Assembly: GCA_002286855.1 (NCBI GenBank)
Contig: NRSV01000006.1
Coordinates: forward strand, 496,001-560,000
DNA: 64,000 nucleotides
Reading direction: 5' to 3'
Source of the DNA: Bipolaris cookei
Lineage: Eukaryota; Ascomycota; Dothideomycetes; Pleosporales; Pleosporaceae
A model generated the notes under the pieces. It was not told where the DNA came from. It did not search any database and was given only the letters and a program-made list of their open reading frames with translations. Each line of letters starts with the position of its first letter. Within the stretch, counting starts at the first letter, position 1. The position numbers and the translations under genes are program-made. Positions 11,765 to 22,773 of the stretch are shown here, piece by piece.

Positions 11765-13138
11765 GTTGCAAAAGTGATGTTGCTCTCAAGTTGTAGTGCC
11801 AGGATCAGTTGCAGAGTAGAGAGCTCAAAATGCGGTCATGGAGGTCACTTCTATACTGAATCCGAGCGTGAGCATACAAAGAAATGCCAACATACCCAGC
11901 CAGGTCGTTGCAATAGGGACCATGGTTCACTGGCGGGAACTATAATGGTTGCAGTCCTGGACTGCACATGACGATCGCAAGTGAGCGGGGAGAGTCTTGG
12001 GCAGCAGAATAGGCAGGTCTCTTACTACTCCAGTCTGTGCGGAGTGGAGATGTCTGAATCAGCCAGCGAGCTCACGACATGACTGGCTGCGGGTCTGGGG
12101 GATGAGAGTGAAATCCGTAGCATCCATGACAAATGCCCCTTTGGGCACAACATGGGGATTTCGCGCAGTGCAGGTAGAGCAGCAGTGGGTGGTGATATAG
12201 CATGTGATGCCTACAAGCGACACTTGGCGGCAGATGTAGGTATGTACATGGACTACACCTTCATCCTGCTTTCAACGGTGATACAGTCACACGGCCTGCA
12301 AGTTTAGACAGGGTTGTCGGCACGTGATGTTGACATGCACTTGCTCGTGCGTTGTTCTCTTTGCCGAGAACACAAGCACCGGTACGCTAGAATCGAGTTT
12401 TCGCTGTAGCACACGTACCGAGTCAGTAAGAGCGCACATCATCGCTCGGCTTCCGACTTGATCGCCGGCGAAGCCGAGTCTTGGGAGTTTCATGGCGTTT
12501 TTTGACGTCGCGAATGACAATGTCAAGGTCGTCATTGAGGTAAATTTGCCATGGGCCTCGGCTTGGCGCAAGGCCGCGGTCTAGTTTCCGCTCCGTCATC
12601 TGATCTTTACCCTGGCCTATAGCAGCGCAGAAGTGGTCTGTCGCAGCCTCAGGCCTTGAGTAGTTTGCCGTTGCCGCATGGCGGTCAGTTGTGTAGTTTG
12701 CCTGGACCCTGAACAAAGCCGGTTAGCAGTCAGACTATAGCGGGTGGCCGGGGCGAGGTACCCCACAATTCCCCAGTATACCCCAGGCTAGCCGCCATGT
12801 GACCAAATGCCACTTTTCAACATCAATCACGGTCGGTCGTGTGATGGTTCCATTGCATACGAGCCAACCGGCCGACGGGAAAGGCCCGCAACCCAACCGG
12901 TCATCAATCCCCGGATTCACATGCGCCCATGTTGGTCCGGACATGAGCACCGCAGCCAGGAGTGTATACGTCGGACTTGGCCTGGTAATATGCCATGGTA
13001 CTGTGAGGTAGAATAATGATAGTTTTTTTGAAGGCTGAGCATGCCCGCTTCAACAAGTACATCTTACCAACATGCTCTGAAATACTATACAATTCATACA
13101 CACGTCCAATATACATACATTTTTTTTCACCACTGAAC
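11765..13138. other. Intergenic, 1.37 kb
   Basis: This is the promoter side of the glucanase gene. Minus-strand frames between 12290 and 12720 were considered but show no family features. A stretch near 12830-12910 is rich in CGG/CCG triplets, which could bind Zn2Cys6 regulators. No gene is supported. Confidence 0.45.
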
Positions 13139-14746
13139 CTACAGCTTCCCCCCGATCCAACCACCTAACCATAGAAATCCAGGCACTGCAGTCACGGCAG
13201 ATAATCCTCCCAGTACCGCTGCCATGGTCGCCCACCCATGTGCTTCAACAATGAACCCAGCTAGCAAAGGCCCGGCCATACAACCTCCAGCGAATGCCAC
13301 ATTGAACAATGCATAGGCTTGAGCAAATGCACCGCCTCTTCCAAACCCAGGCCGTCCGCTTGCAATCATCTTTCTCTCCTTTGCTTCCGCCACGGCTGAA
13401 ATCTCAGCCATGACCGGCGCAAACGTCATGCCAACGAAGAGACCCATGATTGCCAACAATGCACATAGAAGTACCTTGTCCCTAATCGTATTCTCTTTGA
13501 CAAAACGTAAGCACACAAGTGGAGGGGAGCCGCATAAGAACCCGATGACTACAAGGTATCGTCCGCCGTACTTGTCGCACAGCCAGCCCCACAATGGCGC
13601 GAGAAAACTCGGGATGGCAATGGGAAGAAACAATAGCGCCGCACCCGTTGATGTCCAGTTGAAGGTTTTTGCAGCGTGAATGGCAAGAACCGAGTCGAAT
13701 GCCGTCAGCAAGAGCGCCTGAATGAGTGCGCAGAACAGCGAGGCAAGTAAGCGTCGGGAGTAGAGCAGTGATACCACAGGAGGAAGGCGATCCCGCAGCC
13801 GCCGTCGAGGCGGTCCTTGCCGCTGCATTTCGAGCTGGCTTGATTCCGACTGGGCTGGTGTTTTGGTGGCATCTGATCCCTCACTTTGTGGTGTAGCGTC
13901 TCCACCTAGACTGTCATGCGCCTCAACTGGTCGACGTCCTATCGCATTAGCATCCCATCTTTCCGCCACCTTCTTTTCCACAAGGAGTAGTCGAAGAATC
14001 ACATCCAACCCGATTAGTGCGTAACTCATGCCGAAAACAGCATTGTATCCAGCGTGATCATACACTATACCCCCCAGAAGCGGAGATATCAGCATACCCA
14101 GTGACATACCTGTCGACAGCCACCCGGACGCTGTGGCAAGCTGATCCTGGGGCACGGTATCAGCCAACAACGCAAGCCCAACAACCCACCTGCAAACATC
14201 GTCAGTCACCCGACCCTGTCAAGCCAAAGTTTTTTTTAAAGAAAAAGTCTCCTTACACTACAGCCGCCGAAGCCCCTTGCAACACGCGCCCAGTAATCAG
14301 CACACCAATCGAATTGCCAAGATTCAACAATACAGTGGATCCCAGTAAGACCAGCAAGCCCACAAGAAGCGGCATGCGCCGGGACGACCCGCGATCAGCA
14401 AGCCAGCCGCACACGGGCGAAAACGCAAGAAGAGACGCCCCGTACACGGCCACGAGGACTGAGATCCAGTACTGCACTCGGTCTTCGTCCACGTGGCTGC
14501 GCGACTCGATGGCGAATGGGATCACGGGGACGATGACGCCGTAGAGGAACATGTCCTTTTTGTATGTGAATTATTTTGGTGCTACTATGCAATAGTATAG
14601 ATTTGGATTTGGGTATGGTAGTAATGGTGGTGATGACTTACTGTGAAGACGGCCAAAGTCACGGTTCCGATGATAAAAGTGTATGAACTTCTATATTTGA
14701 GGAGGATAGGGGGTCGGATCCGCGTTGTGTAAACAATGATGACCAT
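13139..14746 (-). CDS. MFS transporter, DHA1/VMAT-like
   Basis: Three exons (14642-14746, 14257-14555, 13139-14189) give 484 aa in frame. The start is the only ATG after an upstream in-frame TGA; it opens a basic leader and then a first membrane segment (FIIGTVTLAVFT) that continues as DMFLYGVIVPVIPFAI. The sequence GWLADRGSSRRMPLLVGLLV is the conserved MFS loop between segments 2 and 3. A central hydrophilic loop of about 60 residues carries Pro/Ser/Gln. The architecture is that of the fungal vesicular-amine-transporter-like drug:H+ antiporters. It lies about 580 bp downstream of the type III PKS on the same strand, so export of that enzyme's product is a reasonable but unproven inference. 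Confidence 0.9.
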
Positions 14747-15330
14747 TTTCGTTGAGATGTCTTTGTAGTGCCTTTCTCATTGCTATATTGAAGTGCAGGT
14801 TTTTCTGCGTAGTAAGTTGCTTTGTATTGCTGATTCTCAGATGTATCGTGCTGCTGAGTTGGGTCTGTTGCCAGGCACTTTTCCATATTGCCATCCAATC
14901 TTTTTGATGTGGAAGGGAAAAAAAGAAAGAGGGGTTCAAGTGCGTGCTTGATGCGCCCTGTTGTATGAATTGTTCAGAGTTCAACATCGTCACTGGTTTG
15001 TGCGGGAGATCCAATCAGTAGCGTCCATCTCCCGGACTCCGCATTGTCCGGGGGTCCGGGCCCGATTCCGCATCGTGATCCACTATTGTGCGGATCAATT
15101 CCACAAGGTTCCATGCAACATCGGACTTTCTCTCGGGGCTGTCGTGTGTGTGTGTGCGTATGTAGTACCATTGTGAATACATCTTATACATGTTGTTGAA
15201 AGCGATGTCGTGATGGGCGATTCGGTTGCCATGTTACTCCTCTCATTTATTGCAAAGTAGCGATATATACAACATTCAACTCAACATACACAATTCCAAC
15301 ACATAAACAACTCTGGTTTATATTTTTCCA
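14747..15330. promoter_or_regulatory. Promoter region of the MFS gene with clustered CGG/CCG triplets
   Basis: Between the type III PKS stop and the MFS start. Around 15030-15075 there are at least five CGG/CCG triplets in 45 bp (CGGACTCCGCATTGTCCGGG and the following bases), including inverted pairs such as CGGACTCCG. Fungal Zn2Cys6 activators bind spaced CGG triplets, so this is a candidate regulatory site for the transporter. It is a composition-based inference only. Confidence 0.3.
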
Positions 15331-16695
15331 TCATCCCCGATGTTGTATTGCAAACTTCCTCGAAAAACTCGAATGTAGCGCTGCCCAAAACGAAGACGCT
15401 CTTTGACGCTGATGAACTGACATACGGAGGTTTGAGCCGCGGCATCGCGTCATCATGCACATTTCCACTGTCAAGCCTGGCCCAAAACTAACAGCGACCA
15501 CGTCGTCTCTACCCGGGCCCAGGTGTCTCATGTTGTCGAGTACGATGAGTACGGATGTGCTCGAAGAATTGCCATAGCGCTTGTAGACGTCGAGCGAGGC
15601 TTTAATGTGGTCGTCAGTAAGACCGAGTGAGTCCTTTGCGCCGTGCAAAATGGCTGCACCGCCAGGATGAATTGCCCAATCAAAGTCTGCTGGCCTCCGG
15701 GGCAACGACACTCCATTTTTACCCGTGAAGTTGGATGCATTACAGAGTTGTTGGAAAATCGGTGCAATAGCATTGATTGCTGCTTTGGGAACATCTTTAG
15801 TAATGGTAGCTATCAAACCTAATACCAGAGTCAGTTTACTAGTGGTCACGTAGAGTACAGTGTACCAACCGTTTTTCCCAGAATTATACGACATGAAATT
15901 AGACGTCCCCGGCGCCACCATGCTTGCCCATTCCCTCAATTGGTAAACAGGGGCTTGACACAGAGCCAATGCAAGATCGTTGCACACTACCAATGCAGCA
16001 GCACCGTCAGAGAATAATGCGGGTGCTATACGCAGCGTCTCATCTCCGCCTTGCAAGATGTTTTGTATCTCTGCCCGGAAGAAGAGACTGCAAAGCTCAC
16101 ATGCGACGACAAGGACTCTTGCTTTTCGTCTCTTGAGCGATGCAGCGGCGGCAATATCAGCGGATGCTCGCAGTGCTGACAGACCTCCTGCGCAACCCAC
16201 GCCCTGGATGAGAACGCGCTGGACGTCTGGCCCCAGACCGAGTTTCTCACACACAAAGAGGTCGTAGCCTGGGTTGTCGGAGTTGGTGCATGTCACGGCA
16301 ACAATGTGTGTAATCTCTTGTGGCCCGAGTCTGGCTTCCTGCATGGCCTTTTTACAGGCAGACGCAGCGAGAGTGACGCCTACGGTACGAAAGTCATGAG
16401 ATAACGAGCTGAGAGTTGGTGGCGTGGCGTCTTTTAGGGTCCATTTAGTATGATCAAAGACTGTTGGGCGGGAAGAGATTTGAGTCTTTGTGTTGAAGCC
16501 AATAAGCTTTTGCACACTGTATACGTAAGAAGATGTGCTTAGGATTCTGAACTGTACTGACGCTGGTGAAGAGATGTGCTCAGGGTATAGACACTGGAGG
16601 AATCTCTCAAAATCCTCTTGCCTGATTGCATGCTCAGGGTACTGGTGGCCTAGACCAGTAATGTACACACCATCGTTGTTGCTACTGCGTGTCAT
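15331..16695 (-). CDS. Type III polyketide synthase (chalcone synthase-like)
   Basis: The frame is open for 454 aa. The Cys-His-Asn catalytic triad is visible: Cys168 in GVGCAGG, His343 in WAIHPGG and Asn376 in YGNSSSTSVL (unspliced numbering). A 51-nt segment at 15819-15869 is very likely an intron of length 3n without stop codons: donor GTTGGT, branch ACTGAC, acceptor TTAG. Removing it gives GKNGLIATITKDVPK and a 437-aa protein. About 12 residues near position 50 look like an insertion, but I found no splice pair that fits. These homodimeric enzymes extend acyl-CoA starters with malonyl-CoA to make pyrones, resorcinols or naphthols. The promoter side has a TATA-like run (TATATATTG on the reverse strand region near 16790). 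The next gene on the strand is an MFS exporter. Confidence 0.93.
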   Translation of the reverse strand: MTRSSNNDGVYITGLGHQYPEHAIRQEDFERFLQCLYPEHISSPASVQFRILSTSSYVYSVQKLIGFNTKTQISSRPTVFDHTKWTLKDATPPTLSSLSHDFRTVGVTLAASACKKAMQEARLGPQEITHIVAVTCTNSDNPGYDLFVCEKLGLGPDVQRVLIQGVGCAGGLSALRASADIAAAASLKRRKARVLVVACELCSLFFRAEIQNILQGGDETLRIAPALFSDGAAALVVCNDLALALCQAPVYQLREWASMVAPGTSNFMSYNSGKNGWYTVLYVTTSKLTLVLGLIATITKDVPKAAINAIAPIFQQLCNASNFTGKNGVSLPRRPADFDWAIHPGGAAILHGAKDSLGLTDDHIKASLDVYKRYGNSSSTSVLIVLDNMRHLGPGRDDVVAVSFGPGLTVEMCMMTRCRGSNLRMSVHQRQRASSFWAALHSSFSRKFAIQHRG

Positions 16696-19575
16696 ACCGA
16701 TGATTGAAGACAGGCGTAAGATGTGATCATTTAAGTGCTGATGAAACTGGGCGATTAGACCGTTGACACAGTAAGCCTGGTACCTTTTCTATATATTGTA
16801 TATCTTTTCCTACTCTTTGGCCCCTACATCGTGGCTTCCCAAGTCCCCGTTTAGTGCCTTAGCCTAGGATCCGGTAAATAGGGTATAATATCCAGTCATG
16901 CTTCCAGATTCCCAATACTCCTATGTAGGATAGTGATATGCTATCATAGTGCCTTAGGAATCAGTTCGTTATGGTGAAAGAGTCATGTCCGGGCACCGGC
17001 AGCCTTGAGCGTCCCTGCAATAGGATTGGTGATGCGCCACTAACAACACGATTTGGATATGGTCCCCTGAGCTCTTGATAGGGCCCAGAACATATGTATA
17101 GCATAGGGAACTGCCGAAAAGGTCGTATCGAATCCATTGCGAGGCTGGTTCTGCCTGTATTTGAGTCCAATGAGGCTAGGAACCCGGGTCTGCAGTTCTT
17201 AGCTTTGCGCCATTGCTGAATAGGAGTGCAGCAAAAAGCCATGATAGGGCTTTGTAGGCCCCAAATGTATCTCGTTATCTCAAGACAGAAGTTTTGGCGT
17301 CCATGGCGCCCGCTTCTGCCTAGACACTTTCATCTCATTCCAAAGTGCTGACCAATGGAGGCTCCAGGTGGATTGATTGAAGTTTTGGCCCTTATTTCTG
17401 AATATTCAATGACATCCATGAAAAGATCTGATGCGTCATTGAGTAGTCATCAAGCTTAATTGCACAGCCCTGGTATGTGGACTTGTTCGTATAGTCCAAC
17501 GTCGTTGTACAAATCAACCATCTCATCGGTCAAGAAAGCGATCTTTCCGCCCCCATGGCCCCACCACAGCTTACTTATCAGCTCAACCAACACATCTGCG
17601 CAGCCACACACCATTTGTTCGTGAAGGTCGCCGAATGTTAATTACGGGCGCCTGAAAAGCGACTACGCGAAGAAAATAATGGTAAAAAACCAACTCAGGC
17701 TAAACTGAGCGCCAAAAGAGTAAGACGGCCAGAAAAAGAGCTGGTAATCGGAAATCGACAACGCACCCAAAAGGCAACCGGAAAATGCTCCATGGAGCAG
17801 ATATGCGGATAATGTGCATGAAATCACGAGATGATGAGAGCGCGAAACGTTCAAAAGGCCGTCTCCAACAGTCCCAACTCACTCGTACGCAATCGTCTCT
17901 TCAGCGCAGGATCAGTAGCCTTAATGCTAAGTTGGCGGTTCACGGGCCGAAGCGCTTAGCACGTATGCATCTTGCTATACAGACGCCATCTCTTCTCGAA
18001 GCCAGTGCCGGCGTCACGGCAGCGATGCCGAACAAAGAAAGGGTCATGGGAAAGGCAGGGGATGCAGAAGCATCCATGGAATTCAGGAGACGCTCAAGGG
18101 CTCATCGGGTAAAAGTATATCGCGATCCGGATAAACGTAAAGACATCGGTGTGCCGATATTGTAGGTAGGTAGCTTGATACAAGCAGCCCCCTACCCATA
18201 CCTATAACGGCTGCATTATGGTCATCATCGACAACCGCAACACAATCTGACGATCGCCACATTATAGTCGTAGATCTCGCCCCTGGCCAACCGTTCCCAG
18301 CATCAGCCACGCAACAACATTACAAGATTTTCATCGTTATTCAGTCTGAATTACTCTTCCGCTTAGGACGATTTCTGTAATAGACTATTTGTTGGAGCGG
18401 TCCCCGAAGGGCCCGAATAGGAACCTAGAATAGCGCTTTCTCACCTGCATACTTACGGCGCAGCCATGATATGCTGTGTCAGACGGTGTGTTACTAGATC
18501 GAGTGCTTATGCCCACTGAAAACGAGTTTCGGGTTTATTGGCCCTTGAATCATCAGTATGTGTCTGCGTTCGTGCTGTGGAGGGGGAGCTGTACATGCTC
18601 AGCACTGCGGGGCGGTGTAGCACGGTCGGGATTGTAGAGAGGTGAGCAGAGACGGTAATGATAGGTGCTTGAGGAGCATGCAAATTTCTTCTTTGAGGCA
18701 GTATCGAACCAATGTTGTAGGGTTTCGAGGGTGATGACAGATCGGATGCATGCTGCCTGCAGCCTGTAAGCGAGGGCCCAGGATTGTGGGGTATTGCCAC
18801 GTGATGTAACGGTAATGCTGCTAGCTACATGCAGGCCGCTGGTGGCGTGGATAAGACGTTGAGTATGCGCAAACATGTGGCCTTACTTTACACTAGCATT
18901 CATCGTATTTACAAACCAGTCTTGGCTGGCATGCTCGGGCCACTTGGACCAAAAATAAAATACTCCGTACGTAGTACCGAGGTTGTGGCGACCGAGCAGA
19001 CCACGCCATATGGAAGGTCAAGACGTCGATAATATCTTGGACTGTTTCGGGCCCTCTTAGATGGAGTTTTCGGTGCCATTGTGAATTCTGCACCGTCAAG
19101 CAGAGCGTAATCTGTGTAGGATCAGCCTTGTTCTCGGACTTCCGTAGTGTCCGTGCTTCGCGCAATGCTTTCCTAATCGGGATTACCGCGTGTCAGGGCT
19201 CCGACTAGGCGCAAATGTGTTGGAAAACCACTCGCGAAAAGCATTCTTTGCAGGTTAGTGCTTCCCGTGATCTGGCGTGAGGCTCACCTCCCAAAATTTA
19301 CTTAATTATGCGTCGCCGCCGGCTCTCGCTGTGGGCTTGGTAGAAGGGGTGGTGCGAATTCTGACGGTTTGCCTTGGCTCACATAGAAAGGACGGCACCT
19401 ATCAACGGCTGCGTTAGGAAGGGTGTGCGAGCATATTATCGGTGACCATGCTCCGACGGAACAACATGCACGAGTCACACGCATCAACAAATAACAGTTC
19501 CCTTCCACTTAAATCTGAAAAAAAGTGAGAAAGACAACATTTGAATACTCTAGCTGGTGCTGACTTACCAGAAAC
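16696..19575. other. Gene-poor region, 2.9 kb
   Basis: No reading frame with a recognisable domain or coherent exon structure was found on either strand. The longest plus-strand frame (17785-18165) is rich in Arg/Ser/Lys without domain character. The left end should contain the promoter of the type III PKS. No terminal repeats were recognised. Confidence 0.4.
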
Positions 19576-20373
19576 ATGGACAGGAGGGCCAGTCCCCCTA
19601 GTAGAGACAGCAGTGTTATGAACATATTCTCATGTTTGCCACGCGAGCTCCGAAATCGCATATACGTTTTCTGCCTTGAAGGAAGCTATGACAATGAAGT
19701 AATTGTGCGCCGCGCTGCCTTGGACAGGACGTACCGCTTCACTCACCTGATCCGAGAACCTTGCGGCCAATACTCGTACCGATGGATCGAAGACCCTGTT
19801 TCAGCTTGTTTGAGCAAAAAAGGCTGGGACTTCAATCTTGCACGGGAGATGTTAGAGTGCTACTATTGGACGCGCACTTTCAAGTTTGCTCATCACGAGA
19901 TGTGCCTGCTTGAGCCATTTCTCAGCACAGATGGCTTTGGTTTTGGCATGACCCCAGCAGTCTATGCTCGACGGTTGCAGATACAGATTCAACCTCTTCT
20001 TTTTGCCTTTTTGTTGCCAGATAACCGGAAGATTGAAGAGCAGCGGTTTTGTAGTGCTATCGAGGCGCTCAGTATGATCCAGACGACACGAACCGAAATT
20101 GCAATCGAAGTGGACTTGGTACAGGCATCGTTGAGCGACGCTGACTACGAGCATTTTTTGGATGCTGCAACCAAGTTTACTATTGAAATACAGAGCTTAG
20201 TGGATGTTTTGAAAAAGAAGGGGCTGCGTATTACCCTCAGGGTCGTTGGATCTCAACTTCAGTTTGAAACGAGGACGAATGTCTCCGAACCGATTGCAAC
20301 AGGCAGCGCTGCACTGAAATCACCGGTATTACCGATATCGCAAAAGAGTTTCCATGAAGCTTTAAGGTATTGA
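19576..20373 (+). CDS. 2EXR/F-box-like domain protein
   Basis: Single exon of 265 aa; a second in-frame ATG at 19618 could also be the start. Near the N-terminus it has SCLPRELRNRIYVFCL, the LPxELRNxIYxxxL signature of the short F-box-like/2EXR motif common in Dothideomycete and Eurotiomycete protein families. The rest (about 220 aa) is mixed alpha/beta without recognised domains, as usual for this family. Function is unknown; F-box relatives recruit substrates to SCF ubiquitin ligases, but that is not shown here. It borders a transposon island, a common location for such lineage-expanded families. Confidence 0.7.
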   Translation: MDRRASPPSRDSSVMNIFSCLPRELRNRIYVFCLEGSYDNEVIVRRAALDRTYRFTHLIREPCGQYSYRWIEDPVSACLSKKGWDFNLAREMLECYYWTRTFKFAHHEMCLLEPFLSTDGFGFGMTPAVYARRLQIQIQPLLFAFLLPDNRKIEEQRFCSAIEALSMIQTTRTEIAIEVDLVQASLSDADYEHFLDAATKFTIEIQSLVDVLKKKGLRITLRVVGSQLQFETRTNVSEPIATGSAALKSPVLPISQKSFHEALRY

Positions 20374-20797
20374 TCAGTCATCCATTACGAGAGGCGGTGC
20401 TGGTTACGGCCCAATCCATCTGCCGAGCGGACCCCTGTCGCGTGCCATCTGCAAAGCCCTAAATCCGGATCCCAGGACACCTGTTCAGAAACCATCAACA
20501 CTCAAGCAATGTAAACTTCGACGGCAAATTCCACCATTTACTCTACCCTCAGTGGGAAGTACAACACCCACCATGCCCTTTTCATTAGAAGCACGATCAT
20601 TTTATGTTCCAAAAATTGTATATTTCAACTCCAAGGGGGAAAAGTAACATCACGGGTGGGAAATGAAATGCATGTGCACGCAATGTACACAAAAGGAGTA
20701 TAGGCGCAAACACATGTACGGGGTTATTTTTTGAACGCTCTTGTCTTGAGTTGCGCCAGTAAACTCGACATGGATGCATAATATGGCACAAAATATC
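20374..20797. other. Intergenic, 424 bp
   Basis: This is the 3' flank of the 2EXR/F-box-like gene up to the TA target site of the pogo element. Nothing else was seen. Confidence 0.5.
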
Positions 20798-20799
20798 TA

Positions 20800-20837
20800 A
20801 CGTAGTTCGTAAGCGAGCGGCTCACGCTCCACCAGCG
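20800..20837 (+). repeat. Left terminal inverted repeat of pogo copy A
   Basis: It begins ACGTAGTTCGTAAGCGAGCG and continues through GGCTCACGCTCCACCAGCG. It pairs with 22566-22603 in inverted orientation with two mismatches over about 38 bp. A TA dinucleotide precedes it. Confidence 0.88.
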
Positions 20838-22565
20838 CAGCAACATCAAGACGATATCACACACTTTTATCACAGTTTATCAATTATTGTAGTATACGAA
20901 ATTAATTATCAGAATAGCCGCTATAAACAGCACTATACATCTCAACTGCGCGGGTACGAGCGTTGTGTCCAGTCTGCTTGCAACGCCCGCACCGCCTCTC
21001 TTCTCGCACCCTGTTCGATGCGCTCTCACCATCACCACGACTGCTACCCGCTTTTTCAGCTAATATTTCCTGTACCTCGCCAACAGTAAGAGTCTGCCCT
21101 GTCCGTACGTTCGCCGCTTGCGGGTCTTCCGCTTATTTGCTTCATCTAGAGCCTCTTGAAGGCTACTCATTTTCTCCATCATAAGCACCATCGTATGTGC
21201 CATTTGCTGAGCCCCCCTATTCAACTGCGCAAACTTCTCATCAAGTGAACTTGTAGAAGACCCACGGCAATTTCTTACTCTCTATCGAATGAGAGCACTT
21301 TGAGCATCGGCCTCGCAGGCGTTGCGTGGTGTCTGCGCCTCCCAGGCGTTTACCCGTCGCGGTGATTGTTTTGGTGTCTGCACTACCACATCAAGCTTTG
21401 ATAGCACAGCCTGTGGGTTATGTGGGACTAGACCAGCGCCTCTAAAGCCAGCTTGGGTATTATCCTTTGTATAAAAAAAACTGCTCAAAAGCAGCCTTAA
21501 AGGCTGGTGGGAAGGTCTCCTTGCTGATATAGTGGGTGCGGTTGCGTGCCAAGCCTGAAACTGCATCGCCATACTTACGCTTCAACGGCACAAAGCAGGC
21601 GATGTCAAGAGGCTGCAATAGGTGAAATGAGTGTGCAGGCATACAGAGAAGAACAATATTCTTCTCCTTGCAAAGGTCTTGAAAATCGACGGAGCAGTGG
21701 CTCTCATGGCCGTCGATAATAAGCAGTCGATACCTACCCACAGTGCAGCTCTTTGTATGGGTATCAAAGTGCTCTGACCACACAAGAGCATGCTGCTTAT
21801 TCATCCGACCATTAGGAATGACTTGAAGAACCCAGTTGGCAGGTAGGTTCTTAAACCAGACGTCAATAAGCAACTTGCCTGCAAAAACAACGAAGGGTGG
21901 TAGCCGGCGACCGGACGCGCCTACGCCTTAGATCACAGTAACCCACTCACTGTTGCCTGGCTGTATCCGCTTCTTCTTACCAGAGACCTCTGAGGCTGTG
22001 GTAACTAACTGTGATAAAATCTTGCCCATCATAAAGCCAGTTTCATCAAAGTTGTAGATATCATCGTCTACAATACCCCACTTCTTCTTCTTTTTTTTTC
22101 GTCACCTCGACTAGATCAAACCAGCGCTGGGTAGCCACTGGGTCCTCGCTGGTAGCTCGCTGGTAATCATAAGGACAGCTCCAGTGCGTACGGAGCTCCG
22201 GAGTTTTCTTAACAAAGTTATCAACCCAGTTCTTACCAACAGGGTTACTCCCTCGCTCATGCAATAGTTTATCAGTTATTACTTGAACGTTGGCCTTTAT
22301 AGGAGCAAATCCTCGCGCAGACTCTTCAAGAATATGCTTAACTGTAGCCTCCTCTTCTAGCTTGTTAAGGCGTTTTGAGTTCGCTTCGTAGTCGCGTTGG
22401 GGGCCTCTTCCAGCGCGTCGGTAAGACAAAGTTCTTTGAGACACTTTATAGATAGAGGACGTCTTTGGCTCTGAACACGTTGTGATTGGATATCAAGAAG
22501 AGCAAACTGAGAACCTGCTTCAGTATACGAAGCATGAATAGAGCGTTGTAGTACCGACGTTGACA

Positions 22566-22603
22566 CGCTGGTGGGGCGTGAGCCGCTCGCTTATGAACTA
22601 CGT
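22566..22603 (-). repeat. Right terminal inverted repeat of pogo copy A
   Basis: The reverse complement begins ACGTAGTTCATAAGCGAGCG and continues GGCTCACGCCCCACCAGCG. It matches the left repeat apart from G/A and T/C transitions. A TA follows it on the plus strand. Confidence 0.88.
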
Positions 22604-22773
22604 TATAGTAACTAAAAACCTGACAGTGTGGTTTAGTTGCAGTAGAGTTTTCAGGACGACTATCATATAGAATGCTTGTATCTTTTCTTTTACGGTGCTA
22701 AGTTCTAATGATGATAAGTAGTATCTAGGTGCTTAATAGACAGGTATGCGAGATGACACATATAGATCATGTA

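Larger units (their letters stand above)
20800..22603 (-). mobile_element. Pogo/Fot-type DNA transposon copy A, full length, inactivated
   Basis: About 1.8 kb, bounded by near-identical terminal inverted repeats and a TA on each side (20798-20799 and 22604-22605), the target duplication of Tc1/mariner-pogo elements. The minus strand encodes, in order, an N-terminal helix-turn-helix/CENP-B-type region (about 22100-22550), a DDE domain with LLIIDGHESH and HLLQPLDIACF, and a C-terminal zinc knuckle CGRCKQTGHNARTR. The transposase is broken. A frameshift lies in a poly-A run at about 22090-22100. A TAA replaces a Gln codon near 21927, in the stretch equivalent to VTVxQGVGASG. Further shifts occur near 22440. 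It cannot encode its own active transposase. Confidence 0.88.

Noticed and set aside
17785..18165. 126-aa plus-strand frame
   Set aside because: Arg/Lys/Ser-rich with no domain, splice context or neighbour support.
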